The position numbers and the translations under genes are program-made. Of a stretch of 64,000 nt of DNA, positions 46,651 through 57,540 are shown one piece after another. Numbering within the stretch: the stretch's first letter is position 1; the number at the start of each line of letters is the position of its first letter. The stretch comes from Prostheceraeus crozeri. Its lineage: Eukaryota; Platyhelminthes; Polycladida; Euryleptidae. The stretch is taken from contig CAJQUW010013611.1 of NCBI GenBank assembly GCA_907163375.1, positions 62,001 to 126,000 on the forward strand. The letters are read 5' to 3'. The notes beneath the pieces are model-generated. The model was not told the DNA's origin and did not search any database. It was given only the letters and a program-made list of their open reading frames with translations.

Positions 46651-48137
46651 AAATCAAAATGAAAGTTCAAAATTTGTCTTTATATATAGTCATTTATGAC
46701 AATTCTCTGCATAGAAATAGTCCTTTATATAATCCTTACTTATATACTTACTTTATATAATCCTTGCCTTCTGATCTAAATGGACAACTTGTGACTTGAT
46801 GGAAGGCCTACTTGATTTCGATAGTACGACCACAATTTTCAAAATAATGCAAAAAAATTTATTTCACCGCAATGTCAGGATTAGCCTGCATTTTCCATTA
46901 TGATGTGTAATATGCTACATCACATGATCCGAAGGCGGAGCAGCGAAAAGAACTGAGGTATACGTGGTCAGAGACTGACAAGCGGCTGTAAAAAGTTTAT
47001 CAGTGTATGAGCACTATTAGAACGAATAACACCGAAAAAAAGTCAAGAACACCACTTTCCTGTATAAGATCCAGTCTCTTTTTGTTTCTTTTCCAGCCTG
47101 CATAATGAAACAATGCAATGTTTTTGTTGATAACTCTCCGACCATTTAAGTTTTCTGTGCCTTGCGCGCACACGGTCGTATATACGATGCTCACAATTGC
47201 GGAGGCCATAATAGAAGTGCATCTATATAGGCCTACATGCTAGTTTTTATTATAGTGCATTATAACGAATTATAAGGAAACATTTGTCCTTGATAGCAAG
47301 TGAATTGAGAAAAATCTTTTCAATAAATCGGTCTTCGCTTGCAACACTTGGTTGTTTTTGCTTCTTGCATTAGTGGGTGGAGTGACGAGTCCTCAGGCTT
47401 TTTGCCTTACTTTTGAAATTCGAAAGCGATTATGACGAATTATTAGGAAACATCGGCAACACAAAATCAATATGATCAATATCAATAGTAATGAATATTA
47501 TCCATAAATGCAGGTCTACAAATTATTGCTAAGTATGAATTAAAAAGATCCTAATAACGCAATAAATATTAGGCCCAATTAGGGCCTACTGATATCGATA
47601 GCACTTAATAATGAAGTAGGCCCAACTGGTACCCGAAGAGGCCAAAATGATGCATTTGTTAAAAATAGTACCGGAACTCCGGTAGGCTTAGGTGATATGC
47701 AAATAATTTATTCGGAAAGTTTAATCAATGCATCACATAATCGCAATTATTGAAAACTATTCCAATTGTGGTGAAAGAATGCATTACTTCTCCACCTTAT
47801 TTGCATATATACAATGGAAATAATTCATAAAGAGGTAAAAATATATAATACCAAACCAACGACAACACAGAAGTAAGCAGAACTATTAATTGTGTTGCCA
47901 AACTCTGAGGGAAGTGGGACCAATTTCGGTTGCCAACTTATGCGCCAGCTTGGCATGCCAACTTTTGCCAATATAATAAAAATCTATACACTGATAAAAG
48001 ATCAATCACAAACTGTCTAGATTCAACTGTAAGCATCATTTGCTTTGTTTTATCATGATTTCTTTACTCAAAAGTACTAGATTTCGAAATTGAAAAATTA
48101 TGCCGACTCATGCCAACCGGCGGAAGTCAGACCGACT
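46651..48137. other. Gap without recognised genes
   Basis: No long frames. From about 47925 words such as GTTGCCAACTT, GCTTGGCATGCCAACTTTTG and ATGCCGACTCATGCCAAC recur, echoing 40266-40300 and 52345-52365. This suggests a shared repeat around the borders of the 3.9-kb copies. Confidence 0.4.
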
Positions 48138-48163
48138 TCTGGCCGACTTTGGCTTTCACACTG
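48138..48163 (-). repeat. Inverted counterpart of the CAGTG end at 40195
   Basis: Read on the minus strand it starts CAGTGTGAAAGCCAAAGTCG and matches 40195-40220 at 23 of 26 positions. It lies two bases before the start of repeat copy 2. Confidence 0.8.
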
Positions 48164-48165
48164 GG

Positions 48166-51100
48166 GTGGGCCCATCGAAGTCACAAAAATATCCTTTATT
48201 CAACAATAGAATAAAACTAGCTCTGTCGATCTATCTCTCTCTCTTATCTCTGCGTGCAGTTAACACAACGGCCGAATACTGTGATTTCAATTTTTGTACA
48301 AATAGATTTATCACAGGTCTATCGAAAAAGTGGAATTGAGGTTTATCAAGGTCAATTCCAATTCCAATTCCAATTCCAGTAGATTTAAATATCGTCAATT
48401 CCAATTCCAATTCCGACGAAAAATGGAATTAATTCCGGGTCAGAATTAATTCCAATTCCGACTTTTCCAACTCTGCATTTAGCACACATTAATGTAAAAC
48501 CTTAATTAAAATCTTCCGGTGTCACACAACTTTTTATTTAAACTATCCACATCCCGAGGGGATTCCCTGTCACACACCTTTTTAGGAATTCTGTGAAGCC
48601 AATTACCGCATTTTCGTTTCTCTAAATAATAAGGTATCTAACAATGACAAAAATGACATTTTAAAGAAAGTTCTAAAGCAACTTTTAAAACGTGATTTTA
48701 AGGATAGTTATAGTCGTGTTCTGCACAAGTATTTTATAACCTTGCTTTCAAATATGAGTTTTGAACTTTTGACATCACGATGTACTGTTTAATAATCATG
48801 TTTATGAAGTCCTGTCGCGTTCTTAAACACGTTTGTGACCATTCGAGTATTTAACATGTTATAAACCAAACTTCATGTTGTGGAAAGTTGTGCTTTAAAT
48901 ATGATTTTATAGGGTATACGTCGTTTATCAACCCCAACTTACAGGTGGTTGATGAATGCTATAAATCTGCTGATGGTCCCTAGATATTCAGACATAAAGC
49001 AGATTGGCACCCTTTAACCGCCATACTTTCTCGCATGTCTTCCCAGACCTGGACATTTTAGAAGAAAAATATATTCGCATAATTTGTGTAAATTACTGCA
49101 TGAACATGCTCTTCGGAAGTGAAAATACAACTTTTATGTATTACATTGAAGCTATTTGATGTATAAGATGTGTAATCAGAATCATATAGAAAAGATCAAT
49201 TTTTGAGAAATAGCCTCTCAACGTGATCTACTAAGTTCCTTAATTCACTCGCAACTCGATTTCTGACAACATAATATCATGCCCGTGTGCAAAACTGTGT
49301 GAATTATCGCTCCCATGCATGATCGATGTTCAGACCTCTGATAACGCTTAGAACTTTAAAAGTCCTCTTCAGATCGTTATTATCAATAATTGTTTTGTTA
49401 TAGGAGGGAAAGAAGGTATGCAGTTTATTGAAGAGCGATTTGACTTCGAGAAGTTATTATCATACTTCTCACTCAATATGCTATTGTGTAAGCCACAGGC
49501 GACCGATCAACTGCCACAGATGATGTACGGTAGACATGTATGAGGAGCGAACACAATGACGCAGCTATTTCCTCAATTCGATTTCGAATGTGGCGGCGAA
49601 AGGGTTGAGACAAGTGAATCAATATACATTCATTACTAAGCTTCTGTCTATCTAGATTTTTAAAAATAAATGAATGCAAATTCTTCGATGCTATCATGAA
49701 ATATAGTCGATGCTGAGAGATACAAGTGTAAGTAGCATTAAATATTAGTAGCTGTATTGTATCATATTTGTATAGACAGCATGATAGAAATATTGGAAAT
49801 AGCAAGCTGATAGTAAAAATAAGTAAAATGCTGCAATGTCAGAATTTCAGAGGACCCAACGAGCTCCATGATTTTCTATAGCTTTGATCGCAATATCTGT
49901 GCATGCCATTGCACTGCGTTGTAGTAGGAGAACTTCAATGGTATTGGGACTTTGAGGGCGACACATCACATCAAAGGTGACGTGGGAATCGTTAAGAGTA
50001 CCATAAATTCCAATTTATTCTTTACACAGCAACGTCATAGGTAGTGTCATATGTCACAGTTTGTCGATCTGTAGTGGTCGATCTCATTTTCCAGTATTGT
50101 ATCCTAACTTATCAAACTTCTGTTATCATGCAATCAACATTATGCATACGCACGTGTGATGAACTTTGGATGATGAAATTTACGGCACAAGCAGTAATTG
50201 GAAATTGTTGACTGCAATACTTTTCAGTAATAATAACAAAAGGTTCGGTTAGTTGGGCTCGGCCGATCTTCTTGTAAGGTTCTACAATGTGCTGGTTTGG
50301 CGAAAAACCATGAAAATCAAGGATCTATATGCAACCCCATACTAAACTACAAATTGAAGTTTGACGGAAAACTGCAGATCCAAATGAAATGAAAATTGTC
50401 TGACTTCATCTCTACTAATTCAAGAAACACCATAGAAGGATTGTGCTATCAAACAAAGCCTTCCGTATCTATGCACTCGAGAACATGTGCCTCGGCCCAA
50501 AAGACCCCAAACGTGTGAGAGCGGTTAATTAAGGAGAGGAAGGGCTTTTAAGTCTGTGAGTCTGCAACAATCTTGCACTTCGACGATCATTTTGATTTGG
50601 GGATACTCTGGCTTATTACAAGAATCCAACTCCTCATTGCCCGGCATTGCTGTCTGAAAAAATCTATGTTAATACTACTGTGTAATTGAAATGGTCTGGG
50701 CAGCAATGTAGGAATACCATATGAGATTTCAAGGTAAGTAATATACAAATCAGAGCGTCTAAATCAATGTTACTAGAACATTGTGGTTTATATTTTGAAT
50801 GTAATCATTAACATAACTTCCCGTCATTTACATGGCGCCTAATACAGCCACAAAAGCCCAAAGATATCATATCAAACATAGCAAGTAAGATAGCAATAAA
50901 TAAAACTCATTCAAAGTATTCGTGTTGACAAACTGATTTAATGTCAAGTTTTCAATGGAAGAGTTACTTAAACATAAGTTAAACAAATGTGAAGATAATG
51001 AAACCATAGGCCCATAGAGTAGGGATATATAGGTAGATACTTAGTCGACACGACTCAAGAAAGTATCTGTATGCAGTGAAAATTTTTATATAAAAATATT

Positions 51101-52128
51101 TAGTTTTTGGCGGAGATTACGTTTCCGTGGTCCAAAAATTATTTGAGCAGTTCTAAAAAAAGTCAAAATTTTGCCAATTCATATACTACCGAGATGACTC
51201 CTCTATGTAAGTAGTATGCAGCAAGTTGGATCAAGAGGAATGAATATTTGCTAATAACCATCTTAACTAAGCGGAAATTAAGCTGATGTCAAGGGTTAAT
51301 TTCATGATTCGTTTTATAATGGAAGTCTTCATGAAGAAGTCGACATCTTATTGTGCTTACTTGGGTGAAATTTCATATTTCTAATTCATGAAAGCAATAG
51401 CAGGTCATCGAGTTGCCAATTTAACAAATATTACCTCTCCAAGGCTGTCATGACACGGGCAATCTGTAAAATAATATCATTTCCTTCTGCTTTGCTATCA
51501 TGATCAGTCAATTCCGTTGTAATTTCTTCAAAACTGCATAAATGTGTAGATTTCACATTTTGAAACAATTCCGACTGTATCTCTCTTGAGTTCATTTAAT
51601 AAAATCGAAGGTGTATACACATTGGGGATTTAATAAATGCGGAGTTACCACTCTACTTAACATACCTACTCTATGCATAGGACCTATGTTCTTTACACCA
51701 GGGACGGAGGAAAATGTTGTACCCTCACTCTCTCTGTCAATGTCGTTCAGCCCCTCATCAGCTACTTCGTAGCGTGCATGCTCTGCTTCCCATGTCTCTC
51801 TTTTCATGGCTAGATGCTCTTTTGCATGGCCTCATGGATTTTTGTAAACAACTTTTTGCACAACTAGCCCTTCTAATATTTAGGGTTAATGTAATCAAAT
51901 TATGACAAGTTGCATCATCAAATAAGACGCTTACTTTTGAATCATATTTCGGACTGCATTCGTCTGGTAGCGATATCTAGCCGTGTGCTAACTTCACTAC
52001 TAAACGATTCGATTCACAGGATTCGATAGTTTGATGGCATGCAATTAAATGCTCATTAGAAATTCATAGGCAGAAACACTAGAGCGCTAGAGTTAAATTT
52101 CTATTGGTCAAAACTTTTTCAGCAGCGC
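48166..52128 (+). repeat. 3.9-kb direct repeat, copy 2 (uninterrupted)
   Basis: Counterpart of 32704-40194 without hAT 3; the empty target CTTGCTTT is at 48741-48748. AATTCC hexamer runs at 48352-48465 are longer than in copy 1. No convincing gene: the two shared frames (49473-49805 minus, 51714-51905 plus) and a minus frame at 51592-51807 lack family resemblance. Confidence 0.95.
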
Positions 52129-53076
52129 TATGTGAAACATATCAATTTTGAAGTTCGATGTTATCATGACAACATGTCTCCTCTAATTGTAAAATAGCCC
52201 TTTGGTAGGACATTTTTGTGCGTGCAACAGAAAACTATTCGAAAGACATTTATTTTACAAGTAAACCTAAGAGGTACATGATAACACAAATCCCATTTGA
52301 ACAATATTTTCAACAAGCTAGAGCAAATGCCCATGGTCTTTAAACTAACAGGAAAAGTTGCCAACTTTTGCTTACAGTTAGATGGAAAATAAGTGTCAGC
52401 GAAAGGAACTGCACGGCTGTCAGAGCTTCGTTAGTGGTTTGTCCCACTTACCGAAATTGATGGCAACTGTCTTCATCGAGAAATAACATTTTTGTCAATG
52501 CGTAAAGGTCCATTCAAACCGGACGTAGCGCGTTCTCACGCCTTCGGAATTTCGTTCAGAATCGTAATAAACCTATGGTACTGTAAAAAAAGGAACCGCG
52601 CCGCGTCCGGTGTGGGTGGACTGCAAAGCGTGGCACTTTATCATTCGCATGCTCATTGCGATTTCATTCTTTGTTGAATGCTCCTGATCTGTGTCAACAT
52701 TGTCCACTGTCTGGAAATTTCTACAAATAGTCCCGTGCATTCATGATTAAGTTATTTTGGCCAAACCACCAACAAACTCCGACAGATTTTCGGTTCCTTT
52801 CTCATACACATACTTATACTCCTGACGACTAGAAGCATTAAAATCGGTGCAACATTTCGACATAAGTCCCCTTGGTATAGATGGCACAGCTTGTGGCTTG
52901 TGGCCTATGCTGTTTGGCAGCTCTCATTGAAATTGTGCTTGCATTCCACGATTTGCGGCTCATGACGCATCCTACTTACTTCTGGCCTTTCACGACGTTT
53001 CAAATAACCACTGCATTTATTCTCTTTGGTGGTAAAGTGATACTTCAAATTTATTGAACCTTCATCCTATTTGTTA
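52129..53076. other. Gap with one MITE
   Basis: No gene seen; AAAAGTTGCCAACTTTT near 52349 is almost palindromic. The MITE is listed separately. Confidence 0.4.
52505..52632. mobile_element. ~128-bp MITE with CACCGGACG-type ends
   Basis: GGTCCATTCAAACCGGACG at the left recurs inverted at the right as GTCCACCCACACCGGACG, each followed by a GCGCG-rich word. Such ends (GTCCA..CACACCGGAC) are common in small animal DNA transposons; I cannot name the superfamily. GC-rich compared with its surroundings. Confidence 0.6.
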
Positions 53077-53468
53077 TCAAGTGAAAGTCTTTAGCAAGCT
53101 GGTTATTAATATTTGCACAAAGATAGACACAAGAGAGACAGCGATCCTTGAAGAAACGTTGCACAAATCAAGATAACAGCACATAACTCGAGTCTTGATA
53201 TTTGACAAGACAGGATTGACCAGCTGTGCTTTGTAGTGATCGCAAACACTGCTTTCACTTCCACATTTTCTAGAGAGAATGTTGACTCCTGCCGTTGTTT
53301 CATATTCAATTTTGACGCATGTTCTACAAGCGGAGCTCCGAGACCAGTGCATTTTGGCGCTGCATGTGTCCTTGACCGAGGAGTCAAGTTGACCGCTCGG
53401 CAAAGTCCGCCTCTCACAGACGTAGCATTGATGATCACCGTAGCTATTGACGTTGGAGTGTGAGAAAC
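53077..53468 (-). CDS. Ly6/uPAR three-finger protein, mature-domain exon
   Basis: After the acceptor TTTCTTTCCAG (ending 53469) the minus frame opens GFSHSNVNSYGDHQCYVCE and runs to a stop at 53077. It contains ten cysteines in the LU order (CYVC, TC, AC, TC, KC, VC, CC, C) ending in the signature CCYLDLCN. A hydrophobic tail after DLCN (SRIAVSLVSIFVQILITSLL) suggests a GPI-anchor signal, so the product is probably a small cell-surface protein. Ly6 proteins often bind receptors or enzymes; the partner here is unknown. The signal-peptide exon should lie to the right on the minus strand, but I did not find it. No breaks seen. Confidence 0.75.
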
Positions 53469-53741
53469 CTGGAAAGAAATTTGACTGTCAAATGCAGTTT
53501 TAATGAAGATTGTGACATTTCTGGTAATTTATAAAAACAAAACAACAAATCTTTGCAAAATTCGTAAGGACGAGTGTCTTGTGAAAATTTGTTGCGTGGA
53601 AAAAATTCTTACCATGGATACTGTAAATAGTGCACGACCATGAATTCGTGAAAATAAGTTGCTGCGAAAATATGTTGTTCATCGACTGGGTGATATTGAC
53701 TGCGAAAGTGAACTATTAAATGTACGAAAGCAATGCTGTTC

Positions 53742-53855
53742 GCTTTCATTCCCAACGAAAGTGATTGGCTTTCCTATTGGCCATACTTAGAGCTTTTGTA
53801 CCACACCTTGGTTTATCCAACAGGAAGCAAATCACTTTCGCAGAGAATGAACGGG
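53742..53855. repeat. Imperfect fold-back with CCAAT-like words
   Basis: CGAAAGTGATTGGCTTTCCT near 53758 recurs inverted as GGAAGCAAATCACTTTCG at 53822-53839, with matching CATTC words outside. Arms are about 40 nt. It lies between the Ly6 exon and the plus-strand frame at 53848, so either a promoter role or a MITE is possible. Confidence 0.4.
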
Positions 53856-53940
53856 AACAATAGTGATTTCGGACTTTTTGTTATTCTCATCTTGTGTATC
53901 GGCTTCAAAGCTGTGCTATCATACAGTTTACAGTGTAGAA
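53848..53940 (+). CDS. Possible first exon of a second Ly6-like gene
   Basis: The plus frame reads MNGNNSDFGLFVILILCIGF then KAVLSYSLQCRIC: a hydrophobic signal-peptide-like start followed by LQCxxC, the way Ly6 proteins begin. A GT follows within the next bases but is not a strong donor, and no matching downstream exon was found. It is short and could be chance. Confidence 0.25.
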
Positions 53941-53954
53941 TATGTGTAGCCTAG

Positions 53955-55175
53955 CCATATTTATACCGGATTCTGATCGCATACAGATCTCCTTAGCTTT
54001 TCAAACATTGCTGCGAATCATTTGAAATTCACTGCATAGCGTTTTTAGGATATGAACTTTCTAACGGTGCTACTTGCTTGCTGTAACTTGATCATCTCCG
54101 CAATATGAATAAATAGCAACAAACCTGTTGTTTTCGATGAGAAAAGTGATTGAATGTACTGAAAAGCTGAAATGCAGCGATGGGGCATATATTTCTGAGC
54201 ATGTAACGATGAGAGTAGGTCTAATATGCTTTCTTTAATTTAATTTTGAATGAATTTATAAATCACGCTTACTATATACATGTAATTTACTGAGCCTATA
54301 TCGATGCATGTGTGCATGTGATGGGGCTTACCATTTTTATGGGCCATCCGACAGAAAGCACGGAACCCTTGTTCGCTGAGCTTATGCCAGTCTTAATGGA
54401 GCATGTTAAGTTACCTATTTATACTCAATTGACTTTGTAGTGCAGTATAATGTAGGCACTGTCCTCAAGTACAACAGCTTGCCATGGCTATGCTGGCTGT
54501 GATATATAATTTCACTTAAAATAATAGTTTTATGCGGTTTGGAATCAGATGGCTACTAAACCTCCAAATGACTCGAAACTGCTCAAATTTCCTTTTTATT
54601 TTCAGCAACTACGAAACAACTCTTGTTATGTTAGCGTAGGCTTATATGCCCCTCATCGACTGACTGTTTGCGCCCTCACACTGCATCAGGACTCCTATGA
54701 CCTGTACGACGTAAAAGACCCTGTGCTAGACATAATGCGACACAAATAAGCAATGCTCTTATCTTCCATTATTCCTCAGTTGGTCGTTGTTCGTGTCCGA
54801 CACTTGACTCCAAGTTTAGTTGACCTTAGCCCTTATCGGTATGTCTAAATTTGCATACGTTGTCGCATGTGTGTCATTTTGTAGACATAGTAAATGTCAG
54901 TGAATTATTAAATTAATTGAACAGGCATCGAATTTTTACGCATTGCATCATTATTGAGCACAGAATAAAATATTTTGTTTATCTGCTTCGGTTCGCTAGA
55001 AGTGTGATCAATACGAAATCAACGGCACATCGAGGAACTTATTAAGCGAGCAAAAAGGAATTCCTAATGTACTACAGAGATAGGAAAAAAGTCGTTTGTC
55101 GCTTGCAGATTAATGTGAGTTCAAGCAAAGTGCTTCGATTGCCAAAAAATTCCTTTAGATTCGAAGAATTCAGAT
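53955..55175. other. Gap without recognised genes
   Basis: AT-rich. Small frame 54549-54749 (plus) not recognised. No repeats seen. Confidence 0.4.
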
Positions 55176-55361
55176 CATTGCGCACAGGATACGTAATTTC
55201 CAAATAAATGAAAATAAAGACGTCACTCCCTTCTATTTACGACTTTTTATTTCAATTTAAAAATAAGCACCCGACGCGTTTCGTCCGAAGACAGTCTCAA
55301 TGGTGGCGTACAAATGTGGAAGGATCCTTATATACTGATTAGGCATAGTTGTGGCAACTCA

Positions 55362-55964
55362 TTAAACTTGTTCATGACGTCTATTAAGTTTTGGCATTTT
55401 CATCGCTATGAAGCGTGCTTCAGCCATTCTAGTTGTAATCGCATTAAATTGTTGAATAAGGATCTCACAACTAAAGTCAGTTATTTCCATCTCTCTACCA
55501 GCATGAAATTTTAGATGATGCTCGCTCAAAGCACTTTTGGAATCTCTGTTGCGAATACTACGTTCGTGTTCTTGATAGCGCAACTTGAAAGGTCGACAAC
55601 TTTGTCCAACATAGAGGTCATTGCACCAAAAGCAATTAAAACAATAAACTAGATATCTGCTTTTGCAGTTGTATTTAGGACCAATGGCGCTACACACATT
55701 ACAATTGCATTCTTCTTTGGGTTTGCTTTTATTAATTGAAATAATTTTTCTCCCTGGTTTAGTTGAAAACGTTACCGGAATGTCATATTTAACTTTCAAC
55801 TTATTTAATTTTCTCAAATGACAATCACTAACGAAATCGAGTGATAAGTGGACGTTGTCTGCTTTGATAGATGGCATTTTATTGTATTTATTTTTATTCG
55901 TTTTAACATATTTATGATTAAACCTAAATCCGTTGCTGTTTATTCGATCACTCATAGTGCTCAT
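55362..55964 (-). pseudogene. PLE GIY-YIG endonuclease domain
   Basis: A 200-residue frame ends with a GIY-YIG-type nuclease: the cysteine pair CNCNVCSAIGPKYNC, YLVYCFNCFWCNDLYVGQSC, RPFKLRYQEHERSIRNRD, and the later Glu in RMAEARFIAMKMPKLNRR. Catalytic Tyr, Arg, His, Glu and Asn positions are all present. The zinc-binding Cys upstream of the nuclease and the short ORF end are as in PLEs. Intact in itself, but its RT is mostly missing. Confidence 0.85.
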
Positions 55965-56006
55965 AGAGTCATAAGCTATGTCTGCATCAGAACTGCGATC
56001 ATTAAT

Positions 56007-56243
56007 CTATTTTATACTATTTTTTAGAAAATTATTTTTTACTTTATTTGGAAACCAACTATCTCTATGTAGAGTTATGCCTGAATGACATGTCTTACTA
56101 AACCATTTGTATTTAAGGTTGCCATTCACTGATATGCTTAGGTCTAGAAAGTAAATATAATTATCCCTAGGGACTTCTATAGTGAACTGAATGTTCTTGT
56201 CAATCGAGTTAAACACTTCAATTATGTTAGAAAATATTTTCAC
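56007..56243 (-). pseudogene. PLE reverse transcriptase, C-terminal fragment
   Basis: The frame reads SIDKNIQFTIEVPRDNYIYF, LDLSISVNGNLKYKWF, then CHSGITLHRDSWFPN. PLE RTs end with this pattern (I.FT.E....I.FLDL.I......Y.K.....LH..S..P). RT motifs A-C are absent, so the copy is 5'-truncated. A break of frame separates it from the nuclease. Confidence 0.75.
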
Positions 56244-56261
56244 ATCTTTTATATAAATAGT

Positions 56262-56919
56262 ATAAAATACATTAATGATCGCAGTTCTGATGCAGACATA
56301 GCTTATGACTCTATGAGCACTATGAGTGATCGAATAAGCAACAACTGGAGGTTTTTAATCAAAAATATGTTAAAACGAATAAAATAAAAATAAAAAAAAA
56401 AAAAAATATTACAAAACAAAGCCACTATATCACCGATATCACTGCGATTTCGTATTTGAAGTTGATGTAAATAAAAATTAGTTGAAAATATGAATTAAAT
56501 ATACGATTTCCACTAAACCAGGGAGAAAACCTAATTTCAAAAAATAAAAGCATTTAAAAAAGCAAATTCAAAGTTAAATGCAATAAGTGTGTGTGTCCTA
56601 AAATACAAATGCAAATACAAATATCTGTTTATTGTTATAATTTTGTTTTAAGCAGAATTTTTTCTAATGTGTACAAAGTTGTCGTCGACCTTTCAAGTTG
56701 CGCTATCAAGAACACGAACGTAGTATTCGCAACAGAGATTCCAAAAGTGCTTTGAGCGAGCATCATCTAAAATTTCATGCTGGTAGAGAGATGGAAATAA
56801 CTGACTTTAGTTGTGAGATCCTTATTCAACAATTTAATGCGATTACAACTAGAATGGCTGAAGCACGCTTCATAGCGATGAAAATGCCAAAACTTAATAG
56901 ACGTCATGAACAAGTTTAA
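56262..56919 (+). pseudogene. PLE second copy, nuclease fragment (inverted)
   Basis: The plus frame 56698-56919 gives MRYQEHERSIRNRDSKSALS and the same C-terminus as the minus copy, residue for residue. Upstream, 56262-56390 matches the region before the minus-copy nuclease, but 56390-56690 is A-rich and rearranged, so the first half of the domain is lost. Confidence 0.85.
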
Positions 56920-56970
56920 TGAGTTGCCACAACAATGCCTAATCAGTATATAAGGATCCTTCCACATTTG

Positions 56971-57014
56971 TACGCCACCCTTGAGACTGTCTTCGGACGA
57001 AACGCGTCGGGTGC
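56971..57014 (+). ncRNA. Hammerhead-ribozyme-like motif in PLE end (also 55267-55310, minus)
   Basis: CACCC and GGGTG can form stem I, GTC-TTCG-GAC a short stem II, then GAAA and CGCGTC. PLEs are known to carry minimal hammerhead ribozymes in their terminal repeats with just this GGACGAAACGCGTC arrangement. The CUGAnGA core is poorly matched here (TTGAGAC), so the motif is probably weak or dead, or I have mis-set the core. The minus copy has one difference (ATTGAGAC). Confidence 0.5.
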
Positions 57015-57142
57015 TTATTTTTAAATTGAAATAAAAAGTCGTAAATAGAAGGGAGTGACGTCTTTATTTTCATTTATTTGGAAATTACGTATCCTGAAAT
57101 GAACCTCCCGTATCGACGCACAACGAGTGAACATTGCGCACA

Positions 57143-57540
57143 AGTTTTCTCCACAATGTTGACCCTTCCGATCATTATTAAAAAAAGTAGCAGGCGTACG
57201 AAAATTAGTTCATTTGATGATTTCACCATCGTCTTCTCACCATTCCTTACTGCATAGTGCATACACTGAATCGAATGTTACCAGGCGATGTGTGTTTTGG
57301 TGTGCGCGAAGTGATATCACAGCCCGCACGCCTCTCTCACTGGCTCTGATGTCCTCTGCTGACAGCTTATTGTTTGCCATTTCTAATAGCAAGTGATACA
57401 CGAATTTCGAGAAGAAGCAAGTTGTCTAATTCTATGATGTGCCATTTCGATATTAAGGCTACATATAACCCTTCCTTTCAAGGAAACCGAAGCGCCCGCA
57501 GATGAATCTAATTGTGTCATTGAGTGTCAGCACATTATAT
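57143..57540. other. Gap upstream of the putative exon
   Basis: No recognised gene; a plus frame at 57214-57396 is unremarkable. Confidence 0.4.

Larger units (their letters stand above)
55187..57131. mobile_element. Penelope-like retroelement: two head-to-head partial copies, 11-bp TSD
   Basis: CATTGCGCACA occurs on both sides (55176-55186 and 57132-57142). Inside, 55187 to about 56000 is a minus-strand copy and about 56262-57096 an inverted plus-strand copy of the same 3' part; the RT piece at 56007-56243 belongs to the minus copy. Penelope-like elements (PLEs) encode an RT and a GIY-YIG nuclease, and are often found as truncated or inverted partial copies. The single target duplication around the pair suggests one insertion event. 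Confidence 0.85.

Noticed and set aside
46347-46670. Ser/Leu-rich ORF of 107 codons
   Set aside because: It is the complement of a purine-rich low-complexity tract.
51592-51807. 71-codon minus frame (EAEHARYEVADEGLNDIDRE) as a host exon
   Set aside because: Protein-like for about 50 residues, but the copy-1 version has changes, no splice sites were clear and no family was recognised; left out for lack of support.
32704-52128. The two 3.9-kb direct repeats as terminal repeats of one giant LTR-type element
   Set aside because: No retroelement coding between them, no primer-site or purine-tract arrangement at the inner edges, and no short target duplication outside; the inner edges instead carry inverted CAGTG ends.
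55187-57131. Assembly artefact creating the inverted PLE pair
   Set aside because: The two copies differ in sequence and extent, and an 11-bp target duplication flanks the pair, so a real insertion is more likely.
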